Assembly: GCF_032813545.1 (NCBI RefSeq)
Contig: NZ_CP136520.1
Coordinates: 62,001 to 126,000 of the forward strand
DNA: 64,000 nt
Direction: 5' to 3'
DNA from: Nodosilinea sp. E11
GTDB lineage: Bacteria; Cyanobacteriota; Cyanobacteriia; Phormidesmidales; Phormidesmidaceae
Shown here: piece after piece, positions 53,873 through 62,383 of the stretch
Position numbering within the stretch: the first letter of the stretch is position 1
Layout of the letters: every line of letters starts with the position of its first letter
Translations under genes and position numbers: made by a program
Notes under the pieces: generated by a model
Seen by the model: only the letters and a program-made list of their open reading frames with translations
Told to the model about the DNA's origin: nothing
The model's database searches: none

Positions 53873-54385
53873 ATGACTACTACAACTGATGTCCAACAAG
53901 CTCAACCCGCAGTAGAACAGCCCCAAAAAGAACACCAGTGGCTCCAACAACTCCTAGGCGATTGGACCTATGAGGTTGAGGGCATGACAGGGCCGGATCA
54001 GCCCATGGAAACCTCTACGGGAACAGAAAGCGTCAAATCTGTGGGTGGGCTTTGGGTGGTGGCCGAAGGCCAGGGCGAAATGTGTGGCACCATGGCCACC
54101 ACCATTATGACCCTCGGCTACAGCCCCCAAAAGCAGCGCTTTGTCGGCACCTGGATGGGGTCAATAATGACCCACCTCTGGATCTACGACGGCAAACTCG
54201 ACGCTGCCGAACGAGTGCTCACTCTGCATTCTGAAGGCCCGTCTATGGCTGGCGAAGGCCAGATGGCTCAGTACAAAGACGTGGTCGAATTCAAGAGCCC
54301 TGATCACCGGGTGCTGACCTCCTTTTGCCTAGGCGAAGACGGCCAGTGGCAGCAGTTTATGACCGCCAACTACCACCGTCAGTAG
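53873..54385 (+). CDS. DUF1579 family protein
   Basis: This 170-residue protein shows the DUF1579 pattern: EHQWLQQLLGDWTYEVEG, GLWVVAEGQGEM, ATTIMTLGYSPQKQRFVGTW and MTHLWIYDGKLDAA. The fold is a small beta barrel of unknown function, often in operons with VOC and YCII-type proteins, as here. The ATG at 53873 has AAGGAG upstream; the longer frame from 53825 runs through a palindromic repeat (GGTGGGCAGTGCCCACC-like) and is rejected. Confidence 0.85.
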   Translation: MTTTTDVQQAQPAVEQPQKEHQWLQQLLGDWTYEVEGMTGPDQPMETSTGTESVKSVGGLWVVAEGQGEMCGTMATTIMTLGYSPQKQRFVGTWMGSIMTHLWIYDGKLDAAERVLTLHSEGPSMAGEGQMAQYKDVVEFKSPDHRVLTSFCLGEDGQWQQFMTANYHRQ

Positions 54386-54413
54386 AGGTTGCCGGTTGTC
54401 AACAAGTACCTCG

Positions 54414-54435
54414 GGGGCATTGCATGCAATGCCCC
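54414..54435. repeat. 22-bp perfect palindrome
   Basis: The palindrome has arms GGGGCATTGCA and TGCAATGCCCC. Related GGGCAATGCCC cores occur at about 28800, 53818 and 54992. It is a typical cyanobacterial interspersed element that could act as a transcript end for the DUF1579 gene. Confidence 0.7.
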
Positions 54436-54494
54436 TACAAATTAGGGGTATGGAATTCGGATTTGGTATCAACTAACCTATCTGAAGAGAATTT

Positions 54495-54884
54495 ATGCAG
54501 ATTACGGCTTCAGCGATTTCGCTCAACGTGGATGATGTAGCCGCATCGGCGGCCTTTGTCACCGACCATTTTGGTTTTCAAGAAGACATGTCAGCCGACG
54601 GTTTTGTCTCGCTCTCGCGGCCCGATGCGGGGTTTAACCTGATCTTTTTGCACACCGAGCTAACCACCTTCAAACCAGTCTCCATGCGCGGGCATCGGGC
54701 CGATGGGCTGCTGATTGTTTTTGTCGTAGACGACATCGATCGCCAGTACGCCCGACTCCAGGCCGAAGGGGTGACAATTACTACCCCAATTGAGACGGAA
54801 GCCTGGGGTGAGCGGTTCTTTCAGGTGAGCGACCCCAACGGGGTGGTGATTCAGCTGGTGCAGTGGATGACACCCCCGACTTAG
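54495..54884 (+). CDS. VOC family protein (glyoxalase-like), copy 1
   Basis: This 129-residue protein has one VOC fold made of two beta-alpha-beta-beta-beta units: ASAISLNVDDVAASAAFVTD, GFVSLSRPDAGFNLIFLH, GLLIVFVVDDIDRQYARLQA and AWGERFFQVSDPNGVVIQLVQW. Such proteins are metal-dependent dioxygenases, isomerases or drug-binding resistance proteins. The reaction is not deducible. It follows DUF1579 after a palindrome. Confidence 0.85.
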   Translation: MQITASAISLNVDDVAASAAFVTDHFGFQEDMSADGFVSLSRPDAGFNLIFLHTELTTFKPVSMRGHRADGLLIVFVVDDIDRQYARLQAEGVTITTPIETEAWGERFFQVSDPNGVVIQLVQWMTPPT

Positions 54885-55051
54885 TGATTCGGCCAACAAA
54901 AACTTGCAGCACTACGCTGTAACATGTATACGACAATTCTGTCGTAGCTGTGTAGATCCGGAAAGCTGAGGATAGGAGCGGTTGGCCGGAGGGCAATGCC
55001 CACCCATTCAACCAACACCACTCACCCCAGCTTTCTACCTCGTAATGTTGA

Positions 55052-56389
55052 ATGAAACCCGTTTTTTACGAAATTTTAGCTAACTCACTGGTGGCCAGCC
55101 TTACCAACACCCTGGTCTGGTTTGGGGTCACCTTTTGGGTTTATCTGCAAACCCAGTCGGTGCTGGCTACCTCAGTGATGGCTGGGATATATCTGGTCAC
55201 CGTCGCCGTTTCGGGCTTTTTTTTAGGCTCGCTGGTCGATCGCTACCGCAAAAAAACTGCCCTGCTGATTTCCAGCGTTGGGTCGCTGGTGCTATACGCG
55301 CTTGCTTATCTGATTTATGTAGCTACGCCAGCGGCAGTTTTTGCCGACGCGTCTAGCGCCATTCTCTGGGGATTTATCATTGTGGCGCTGGTGGGGGCGA
55401 TCGCCGGAAACCTGCGCACCATCGCCCTGCCCACCCTGGTAACGGTGCTAATTCCTGAAGCAGAACGCGACAGGGCCAATGGTTTAGTGGGCACCGTCAA
55501 CGGGGTAGCTTTTTTGGCAGCTTCCATTGTGAGCGGGCTGGCGATCGGGTTTCTGGGCATGTATTGGATGCTGGTGATAGCGATCGCCCTCACCGTCCTC
55601 AGCATCCTCCATTTGTGTACCATCGCCATTCCCGAGCAGCGAATAATTCAGACCGAGGCGAAACCCCACCACATCGATATTCGAGGCACCATTCAGGTGA
55701 TTCGTCTAGTGCCCGGTTTATTTGCGCTGATCTTCTTCAACTGCTTCAACAACTTTTTGGGCGGCGTCTTTATGTCGCTGATGGATGCCTACGGGCTATC
55801 TCTGGTTTCGGTGCAGGTTTGGGGCATTGTGTGGGGAGTCTTGAGTTTGGGGTTTATCGTTGGTGGGTTGGGGGTGGCCCGGTTTGGGTTGGGCAAAAGC
55901 CCCCTGCAAACCATGTTTCTCTCCAACATTGTGATGTGGATCGTGGCGATGGGCTTTACGATTCAGCCGTCGATTATTTTGTTGGCGGTAGGTTTGCTGG
56001 TGTACCTGTGCCTGATTCCGGTGGTCGAAGCTTCGGAACAGATGATTTTGCAAACGATGATTCCGCTGGAGCGCCAGGGACGGGTGTTTGGTTTTGCCCA
56101 AAGTATTGAGCAGGCCGCCGCCCCGCTCACCGCCTTTATGATTGGCCCGATCGCCCACTTTCTGTTTATTCCCTTTATGACCACCGGAGCCGGGGTCGAT
56201 CTAATTGGCCCCTGGTTTGGCACCGGCAGCGATCGCGGCATTGCCCTGTTGTTTACCCTGACGGGCTGCGTGGGTCTAGTGGTAACGGTGCTGGCGATGC
56301 GATCGCGCGCTTACCGCACCCTATCGGTGAACTATCAAAGGCGCTACGCAAACAATGCCCGAGTTGAGGCTGGGAGACTATTGTTATGA
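55052..56389 (+). CDS. MFS transporter
   Basis: This 445-residue protein has about twelve membrane helices. It carries the MFS signature loop between helices 2 and 3 (GSLVDRYRKKTALL) and a long central loop (TIAIPEQRIIQTEAKPHHID). It resembles MFS efflux proteins of the macrolide/EntS type. Its stop overlaps the start of the following VOC gene by 4 nt (ATGA), so they are coupled and may handle the same compound. No substrate can be assigned. Confidence 0.88.
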   Translation: MKPVFYEILANSLVASLTNTLVWFGVTFWVYLQTQSVLATSVMAGIYLVTVAVSGFFLGSLVDRYRKKTALLISSVGSLVLYALAYLIYVATPAAVFADASSAILWGFIIVALVGAIAGNLRTIALPTLVTVLIPEAERDRANGLVGTVNGVAFLAASIVSGLAIGFLGMYWMLVIAIALTVLSILHLCTIAIPEQRIIQTEAKPHHIDIRGTIQVIRLVPGLFALIFFNCFNNFLGGVFMSLMDAYGLSLVSVQVWGIVWGVLSLGFIVGGLGVARFGLGKSPLQTMFLSNIVMWIVAMGFTIQPSIILLAVGLLVYLCLIPVVEASEQMILQTMIPLERQGRVFGFAQSIEQAAAPLTAFMIGPIAHFLFIPFMTTGAGVDLIGPWFGTGSDRGIALLFTLTGCVGLVVTVLAMRSRAYRTLSVNYQRRYANNARVEAGRLLL

Positions 56390-56781
56390 CCATAGAACTT
56401 GATCACACCATTATTCCCTGCCGCAACCAGGTAAAGTCGGCCCAGTGCTTAGCCGATCTGCTTGGGGTTCCCTGGGCAGACAAGAGTATTGGCCCCTTCT
56501 CACCCGTTTACGTCAACAGTGAGTTAACCCTCGACTTCCAATCAACCGATGATGATTTTCCTATCTATCACGTTTGCTTTCGGGTCACAGAAGCAGAGTT
56601 TGACGCCATTCTCGAGCGCATCAAGGCCAGTGGAACAGCCTATCGCAGCACCCTGCGAGGCAGCGTCGATAGGCTATTCAGTACCCAATTTGGCGGGCGC
56701 ATGATCTACTGGAACGAGCCAGACGGCCACCAGTGGGAACTCTTGACCGTTAGCTATGCTCGACCGAGCTTTTACCCTTGA
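56386..56781 (+). CDS. VOC family protein, copy 2
   Basis: This 131-residue single VOC domain begins TIELDHTIIPCRNQVKSAQC. It contains FSPVYVNSELTLDFQ, YHVCFRVTEAEFDAILERIK and FGGRMIYWNEPDGHQWELLT, with His and Glu positions that could bind a metal. It is coupled to the MFS gene by a 4-nt overlap, which suggests a resistance or modification role for the exported compound. Confidence 0.85.
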   Translation: MTIELDHTIIPCRNQVKSAQCLADLLGVPWADKSIGPFSPVYVNSELTLDFQSTDDDFPIYHVCFRVTEAEFDAILERIKASGTAYRSTLRGSVDRLFSTQFGGRMIYWNEPDGHQWELLTVSYARPSFYP

Positions 56782-56911
56782 GCTGCCCGTCGATGCTGGT
56801 CTTGCCCAAGACCTTACACCCAGCCAAATCGAGCCGATTGGGAGTCAGCCAAGCCGGGTTGGGTATCAGGTTTGAACCTACTCATTGTGAAATTATGATC
56901 ATAATGTCAGG

Positions 56912-57118
56912 TCATTTTCCTTTTTCTAACTCGACTCGCAGGCGATCTTCCTGTTCCCGCAGTTCTGGGGTAAAGGCTTCGCCAAAGTCATCCGCTTCAA
57001 AGATGGGGTAAATTTCAATCTTGTCGTCCTGAAAAGGGCTGCGTTTAATCCAATCAATCGCCTCTGCCATTGGCTGCACCTGCCAGATCCAAAACCCGGC
57101 AATCAGTTCTTTCCCGAC
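56912..57118 (-). pseudogene. YCII/DGPF-domain protein, 5' truncated
   Basis: On the minus strand a start-less frame reads GKELIAGFWIWQVQPMAEAI, then DWIKRSPFQDDKIEIYPIFE and ADDFGEAFTPELREQEDRLR before a TGA. This is the C-terminal half of a YCII-related (DGPF) protein. It is cut exactly where the tandem-Arr gene ends (57119). A deletion or the arrival of arr removed the 5' half. Confidence 0.75.
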
Positions 57119-57838
57119 TCAGTCCTCGATCGCCTCTATACCCAGTTGCTTAAGTCGCTCAAGGCTGTCCTGCATGGCTTTGGGCTGTTCGGGGGAGTGC
57201 CCCTGCCAGGCTGTAATCTCACCCGTGACCCGCAGCGGCTCCCGAGAGCGGTACGACTTCGTCGGATTGCCGGGGTACCTTTTGTCGGTCAGATTTGGGT
57301 CGTCGGTGATCGGGCCAGTTGGCTCCACGATGTAGATTCTGCCGGGGCCTTCGCCGAGAGCTAGCTCGGCTCCCCAGGTGGCCGCATCTAAGGTGGCGGC
57401 CAGGTATACGTAGGCCGCCTTCGTTTGCTTGCCGTAGTTAGAGCGATAACCAGGTTCAATCAGGTCTCCTGGCTTCAGGTCTGCCCGCGTGCCGTGATAA
57501 AGAGTCCACTCTGTTACCTCGCCCGTCACCCGCAACGGTTCGTAGGAGCGGTATGACATCGACAGATGCTTTGGAGACTTCTGATCCGTCAGTGCGGGGG
57601 CAGCTTCAATTGGACCGGTCGGCTCCACGATGTAGACCCGACCGTGACCTTCGCCGACCGCCAACTCTGCCCCCCAGATGGCTGCATCCAGATTGGGAGT
57701 GAGGTAGACATGGGTTTCCATTGCCTCTTGGTTGCCAATCTCTGGAAGATTGCAGGACTTGATCAGATCTCCCGGCTTCAAGTCGGCTTTTGTACCGTGG
57801 TAGAACCGCTGCGGACTCAGATCGTCGATCGCCGTCAT
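57119..57838 (-). CDS. Tandem-domain Arr rifamycin ADP-ribosyltransferase
   Basis: This 239-residue protein consists of two Arr domains joined head to tail (about 10-110 and 112-239). Arr proteins transfer ADP-ribose from NAD+ to rifamycins. Domain 2 keeps the known key positions: His115 in YHGT, Tyr143/145 in AYVYL and Asp180 in TDDPNL. Domain 1 keeps His14 and Tyr45 but has Ala79-Ala80 where Asp-Asp is expected. Domain 1 is therefore probably weakened or inactive. Single Arr proteins are about 140 residues. The ATG at 57838 is preferred over longer frames to 57931. The 3' end abuts the YCII fragment, which suggests a recent insertion. Confidence 0.85.
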   Translation of the reverse strand: MTAIDDLSPQRFYHGTKADLKPGDLIKSCNLPEIGNQEAMETHVYLTPNLDAAIWGAELAVGEGHGRVYIVEPTGPIEAAPALTDQKSPKHLSMSYRSYEPLRVTGEVTEWTLYHGTRADLKPGDLIEPGYRSNYGKQTKAAYVYLAATLDAATWGAELALGEGPGRIYIVEPTGPITDDPNLTDKRYPGNPTKSYRSREPLRVTGEITAWQGHSPEQPKAMQDSLERLKQLGIEAIED

Positions 57839-58104
57839 CGGTTTGCTCCTCATACTTTTTGGCTGTGCTGTGTGCAAAGCTTGGCTGGTCTCGGCTAGAG
57901 GGAGACTGGCTTGAGACCCACTTCCATTCAACTAACTAATAAAGGCCTTTCGCAACTCATCGCAGAAATGTGATAGTACCGCAAGAATTAGACGGTGAAA
58001 AGAGAGAGAATTTTCCTAATCTAAAGTTGAGATTCTGGTAATGATCAGTCGCCGACTGTTGTTAGCGACTGAAGCGCGATCGGCTTTCTTTTGCCGTCTA
58101 AAGA

Positions 58105-58524
58105 ATGGAGAATGATATTAAACTCCAAGTTGAGGCAACGTATCCAATGACGACCGACTTGATTGAAGGCCTGGAAGAAAAACTGCGGCTAGCCATGCTT
58201 AACAGTGACATTGCTGTGTTAGACGATCTTATCGCTGACGATTTGGTCTGGACCATGCACACAGGGGGTGTGAGCAACAAAGAACAAGATCTAGAAGCGC
58301 ATCGCTCTGGGATCTTTCGATTTACAAAATTAGAAGTTAGCGATCGCCAACTTCATCCGCTTAGTCGCGATTGTATCATCGTTACCTTACAAGCAGAAAT
58401 CGAAGGGATTCTTAACGATCAAACGTTCTCTGACGTCTATCGATTTACTCGCGTCTGGTTACAGCGCAACAACCGTTGGCAAATTGCCGCAGGTCACGTA
58501 AGTCAACTTTCCTTTGTCCCATAG
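58105..58524 (+). CDS. DUF4440/NTF2-like protein
   Basis: This 139-residue protein is NTF2-like: LEEKLRLAMLNSDIAVLDDLIADDLVWTMH, HRSGIFRFTKLEVSDRQLHP, IIVTLQAEIEGIL and YRFTRVWLQRNNRWQIAAGH. The cone-shaped fold often binds or converts small molecules. An internal ATG at 58147 is a possible start. It ends 1 nt before the broken epimerase gene, so the two were an operon. The function is unknown. Confidence 0.82.
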   Translation: MENDIKLQVEATYPMTTDLIEGLEEKLRLAMLNSDIAVLDDLIADDLVWTMHTGGVSNKEQDLEAHRSGIFRFTKLEVSDRQLHPLSRDCIIVTLQAEIEGILNDQTFSDVYRFTRVWLQRNNRWQIAAGHVSQLSFVP

Positions 58525-58819
58525 TATGAAAATTCTTGCCATCGGAGCAACAGGTTTTATCGGTTCTCGGGTCACTCACCAATTAATGGCGCAGGGGCAT
58601 CAAGTTGCTCTGTTTCACCGAGGCAGCACCACTGCCAGCGACTTAGATTCAGTTCTACATTTCCATGGCACACGCCATCAGCTTCCCAACTTCAAAGCGG
58701 TATATGGCCCTGGCGATGAGCAGCATCGGTTTCTCGCCTATCTTCAGCAGATGTTTGACCAGCAGCCTATTTTACTCGATGAGAAACAGGCCCACTGGCG
58801 GTTTTCCCACGGCTATGTA

Positions 58820-60565
58820 GGGCTTGCTGAAAAAATCAGCAATTTGGGTAACAGAGCTGCGATGGGGTTGCCTGAGCGAGAAGACTCAGCCACCCCCTGG
58901 TAGCTGAGTCAATCCAACGAGATCGCCCCCGGTTTCGACGTCCCCTTGGCGAGACAACGGCCGCCAAGATAGCGATAAAAAGGAGTCTCAACGCCTGGAG
59001 ACGGCGCTCCAGGTTCATCACCAGAAAGGTAATGGCAATAGCGGTTTCAGCGCTAGGGGCCAACTTAGCCATGACCCGAGCCAAACTGAACCGCCGCTTG
59101 CCCTGGCCAAACTTGCCTTCGACGGCATTGCGAATCTTGGCATCGGCTTGAGCTTGCCGGTCCACCTCAGCTCTCGCCCCTGCCTTCGGTCGTCCTAAGG
59201 GTGGACCACTGAGGCGAATGCCGTGGGCCTTGCACCAACTGCGATTGACACGAGTGCGATAGATCGCGTCGGCATGGACTGATTCAGGATAATAGCCGTG
59301 GCGAGCCTTGTACTGCTCCACCTGGCGGGGTAAGTCAGCGGCTTCGTGATACGCCTCCCAATCGAGGCGGTCAAGGGAACAGTAGCCCGATACGCAGCTT
59401 ATCGAAATTTTGGCCCCAAATTCGACCGGAGTTCCGGCTTTACCCCGGACAATAGGGCGCACATGGGGCTGAGCCAAACTGACAATGCGGTGCTCAATAC
59501 GCCGTTGCCGGTGTTGATAGAGATGCCACTGTTGCCGATAGACCTCCTGAATCACCAGCAGACGTCGGTACCAAAAGCGAGGCAAGACACTTAAGGGTGC
59601 CCCACCTGACACCAACCGTCGGATATGGCCCAAGTTGCGGCGTAGGTAGCGCAGTTGTTGACCGATAGCCTTCCGGATGTGTCGTCGAGTGGCGCGGCGT
59701 TGTTTCGCCACCTTGAGATAGGCGCGACGCGCCTGCTGCCGGTAGGTCCGGGGTTTGCGCATCCTCGGTTGTGCTATCGCGTCATAGAGATAGTCGAGAA
59801 TGCGTTCACTGCTGGCTCGGGCCGCATTGAGCAGATGCAGGTCAGTGGGATAGTGAATATCAGCCGGAGCCACACTGGCATCAAGTATCAGTTGGCCCTG
59901 ATTCGGTGGTGGTGGCTCATCCTCATCATCTGACTCGTTTGATGAGGACGGCTCAGAGGCTGATGACGCCTTAACTGGGGTCTGCGAGGCACGGCTTTCG
60001 GCGGCCGTCTCGCCGGGCTGGACCGCAGGCGTAGCCCGCTCAGCCGCCAACGCGTCCTCGACGATTCGAGCATTCACTTGATTGACCAACTCCAGACTCA
60101 ATCGCTGCCGAAAGTGGCTCAGCATTGAGGCCTCAAACGGGGCCTGGTCGCTGTACTCATGGAATCCCAGAAAGTATTGCAAATACGGGTTCTCGCGGAT
60201 CTGCTCTACCGTCTCGGCGTCAGTCGTGCCCAGCCGTTCTTTGATAATCAGTGCGCCCAATGCTATGCGAAACGATTTGGCTGGGGCTCCTTGGCTCTCG
60301 CTGAACTGCTCGGCATAACTCGATTCAAAGGCCTCCCAGGGGATAAGTTCCGCCAGTTTCACCCAGCGGTTCTCACCGGAGAGTTTGCCCCCAAACGGCA
60401 AATAGAAGTCTTCAAAACTCAGTTGGCCTGGGCTAAGACGGCGGTACATCGGCAATCAGGTGCAAGGGTTTTGGCCCTATCGGGCGATTTTCCTTGCACT
60501 TTATCACCTCGGATCCACTCTGAACACTCCAACCTACAAGCCTCTTAGCCTTTTTCAGGAAGCCC
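58820..60565 (-). mobile_element. Complete IS, 1746 bp, with TATGTA target duplication
   Basis: The left end GGGCTTGCTGAAAAA and the right end (reverse complement GGGCTTCCTGAAAAA) match at 14 of 15 positions. Both sides are flanked by TATGTA (58814-58819 and 60566-60571). One transposase gene fills the element. Intact ends and duplication indicate a recent insertion. Confidence 0.9.
58836..60455 (-). CDS. IS5-like transposase (DUF772 + DDE)
   Basis: This 539-residue transposase begins with a DUF772-type N-terminal domain (RRLSPGQLSFEDFYLPFGGK). The DDE residues are visible as LILDASVAPADI, SVHADAIYRTRVNR and NAVEGKFGQGKRRFSLARV. A long basic insertion separates the first two. The stop lies against the left terminal repeat, as is usual in compact ISs. 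No frameshift is seen, so it is probably active. The exact IS family (IS5 or IS1182 group) is not certain. Confidence 0.9.
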   Translation of the reverse strand: MPMYRRLSPGQLSFEDFYLPFGGKLSGENRWVKLAELIPWEAFESSYAEQFSESQGAPAKSFRIALGALIIKERLGTTDAETVEQIRENPYLQYFLGFHEYSDQAPFEASMLSHFRQRLSLELVNQVNARIVEDALAAERATPAVQPGETAAESRASQTPVKASSASEPSSSNESDDEDEPPPPNQGQLILDASVAPADIHYPTDLHLLNAARASSERILDYLYDAIAQPRMRKPRTYRQQARRAYLKVAKQRRATRRHIRKAIGQQLRYLRRNLGHIRRLVSGGAPLSVLPRFWYRRLLVIQEVYRQQWHLYQHRQRRIEHRIVSLAQPHVRPIVRGKAGTPVEFGAKISISCVSGYCSLDRLDWEAYHEAADLPRQVEQYKARHGYYPESVHADAIYRTRVNRSWCKAHGIRLSGPPLGRPKAGARAEVDRQAQADAKIRNAVEGKFGQGKRRFSLARVMAKLAPSAETAIAITFLVMNLERRLQALRLLFIAILAAVVSPRGRRNRGRSRWIDSATRGWLSLLAQATPSQLCYPNC

Positions 60566-60861
60566 TATGTAGACAATATTGCAGCGGCGATCGCATTAGC
60601 AGTCACCGACGATCGCGCCGCCGGCCAGGTCTACAACCTGGGCGAACCAGAAACGCCACCCCTAATGGAGCGAATTCAACGGTTGGGAACGTTGGTGAAC
60701 TGGACTGAGGTAACGACCCGACGCGCTTCTGGGCCTATGTTGTAGCAGCCGTGAGTGAAGTGGGCTATCTTTAGCCCCCAAGGGCGAAGCTTGATGCTTC
60801 GGTCCTGTATCTAATACCAAGGTGAGTGATCAGGGCTCAGACTAGCATTCGCCTAAGCCAT

Positions 60862-61659
60862 CTACTTCAGCGGCCACCAAGAGACCTTATCGCGGGTGGC
60901 ACCGTAGACTTCTTTAAGCCCCTCGGGGTCAACCACCTTCACCAGGTCGCTGGTTGACTCGGCCACCTTGTCGGTCTTGATGTAGCCCGCCTTGGTTAGC
61001 CCCTTGAGCACCTGCTCCACGGTGCGGTGGTTGAGCTGGCAGGCGCGGGCAATCAGGTCGATGGGCAGGTCAAATACGTATTCGGGCTTGCTGCCCTGGG
61101 GCTGGGCACCCAGACTGCGCTCTTGAAAGATCAGCCCCCGCAGTACCGCCGCCACCGCCTGGGGGGGGTAGGTGCTGCAATTGAGCAGGTGGTACTGAAA
61201 CTTTTCGCGCAGCTCAAATAGCAAGGTGTAGCGATCGCGAAAGGTTTCATTGCGATCGTAGAGATCTTGCACCACCTGCACCGGTATTTTGACCACGTTA
61301 GTCGTCTTATAGGCTTCCACCAAGCTAGGGAAGGCCCGCGTCGCTGCGCCCACGCCCACGGGCAAACTACGCATGCCAAAGCAACCGCCGGGATAGGTGA
61401 GGGCCGTCACCCGGTCGAGGGGGGTGCTGCGCATGATCACCGGGCCACCATCGACGACGACGTACAGGTGCTCTTGCCAACTGTGGGGGCGAAAGGCAGT
61501 GTAAACCGGACGGTTGGAATAAAGCTTTTCAACGGTCAGCCCATCGGGGTCTAGGTCGGTGAGCAGCGGGTCTTGCTCTAAGCCACGGAACAAAAAGCTC
61601 TGGGTCGTCAACGTTTCAATCGTTTTTGAAGCCAAATTGGGGCTTTTTGCCTTTGCCAT
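60862..61659 (-). CDS. cysR: CysR-like Crp/Fnr-family regulator of sulfate uptake
   Basis: This 265-residue protein is a divergent Crp-family regulator. It has a cNMP-binding-like beta roll (about 40-130, HLYVVVDGGPVIM and LTYPGGCFGM), a dimer helix (ETFRDRYTLLFELREKFQYH) and a C-terminal winged helix (LPIDLIARACQLNHRTVEQV then LKGLTKAGYI). It lies last in the cysT-cysW-NIL series, matching the known cyanobacterial sulfate permease cluster with cysR. It is expected to act under sulfur limitation. The ATG at 61659 is chosen; the longer frame to 61938 runs through a dioxygenase remnant and is not part of this protein. Confidence 0.8.
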   Translation of the reverse strand: MAKAKSPNLASKTIETLTTQSFLFRGLEQDPLLTDLDPDGLTVEKLYSNRPVYTAFRPHSWQEHLYVVVDGGPVIMRSTPLDRVTALTYPGGCFGMRSLPVGVGAATRAFPSLVEAYKTTNVVKIPVQVVQDLYDRNETFRDRYTLLFELREKFQYHLLNCSTYPPQAVAAVLRGLIFQERSLGAQPQGSKPEYVFDLPIDLIARACQLNHRTVEQVLKGLTKAGYIKTDKVAESTSDLVKVVDPEGLKEVYGATRDKVSWWPLK

Positions 61660-61788
61660 GGGGTGCTGTAGATTCCGTACTCTGCCATTGTCGCTCGCAA
61701 CCCTTGTTATACCCCAGTAACGCAATGGTATTGCTAAGCTCTGTAGCCAGATCAAGCTGGAACAGCTCGAGTTGCCCTCGACATTGAC

Positions 61789-61884
61789 GGGCAACTCGAC
61801 GCCGACGGTAACCCGCTGGACGCGGCGGAGTTGGTGGCCGTAGTCTGCGATCGCGTAGTGCTGGGTAGCCCGGTTATCCCAAAA
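61789..61884 (-). pseudogene. TauD-type dioxygenase C-terminal remnant
   Basis: A minus-strand frame reads FWDNRATQHYAIADYGHQLR, then RVQRVTVGVELP. This is the conserved C-terminal block of alpha-ketoglutarate-dependent TauD/TfdA dioxygenases, including the iron-ligand His and the 2-oxoglutarate-binding Arg. Only about 35 codons survive. It lies between the NIL gene and cysR, where a sulfonate or sulfate-ester dioxygenase would make functional sense. Confidence 0.7.
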
Positions 61885-61984
61885 GGCCCTATTGCCCAGC
61901 TGCCAGCACCAGCCCGAAAAAGTCACGCTAGGCCACAACCCAGCGTGACCTTGTTTCCCCTGCTATCAAAACCAAAACCTAACT

Positions 61985-62296
61985 TTAGTAGCCATCGTCG
62001 GCGTCAGTGTCAAACCACAGATCGGCCTCTAGCTCGACTAGATCCAGCAGCGCTTCGTGGATAGTGGCGGCGCAACCTTCGATCGCCAAGTCAAACCAGC
62101 CATCTTCCTGGCCGTTGGCCCCCAGTAGCGCGCCCAGAATAGTTACCTTGAGGCCGTAGCGGTTGATCAGGTTAGAGATCACCGGGTCGGGGTGCCGCGC
62201 TTTGGGAATACGGATTTTGACCTGAGTTTGCACCCGGCTCTTGGGATCTTTAAGGTGCAGCGACTCAAGGCCGTAGTCGGGAGAAATAGACGCCAT
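61985..62296 (-). CDS. NIL-domain protein of the sulfate uptake cluster
   Basis: This 103-residue protein has a ferredoxin-like NIL domain: VQTQVKIRIPKARHPDPVIS, then NLINRYGLKVTILGALLGAN and DGWFDLAIEG. NIL domains usually bind substrate in ABC transporter ATPases; free versions accompany cyanobacterial sulfate permeases. It follows cysW by 87 bp in the same direction. It probably modulates transport in response to a sulfur compound; that role is inferred. Confidence 0.85.
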   Translation of the reverse strand: MASISPDYGLESLHLKDPKSRVQTQVKIRIPKARHPDPVISNLINRYGLKVTILGALLGANGQEDGWFDLAIEGCAATIHEALLDLVELEADLWFDTDADDGY

Positions 62297-62383
62297 AAGA
62301 ATAGAACCTCATAAAATCGACTGCTAAATAGAGGCCAGGGAGATAACGCTGAGGAGTCATGATCTTCTCGGCCCGCTCAGGGG

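Larger units (their letters stand above)
58526..60745 (+). pseudogene. NAD-dependent epimerase gene split by an IS and with internal deletion
   Basis: The first part (58526-58819) encodes KILAIGATGFIGSRVTHQLM (Rossmann GxxGxxG). It jumps directly from HFHGTRHQLPNF to KAVYGPGDEQHRF, so a middle segment including the YxxxK region is lost. The frame is then interrupted at HGYV by a complete IS. After the IS, 60566-60745 continues YVDNIAAAIALAVTDDRAAG, then QVYNLGEPETPPLMERI. Joining across the duplicated TATGTA restores HGYVDNI exactly. The C-terminus is also shortened. The gene is dead twice over: first by the internal deletion, then by the IS. Confidence 0.85.

Noticed and set aside
56778..57011. 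Plus-strand 77-codon frame after the second VOC gene
   Set aside because: The minus strand here encodes recognisable YCII-domain sequence; the plus frame is a shadow.
61660..61938. Longer N-terminus for the CysR-like regulator
   Set aside because: The extra codons encode a TauD dioxygenase remnant, not a regulator domain.
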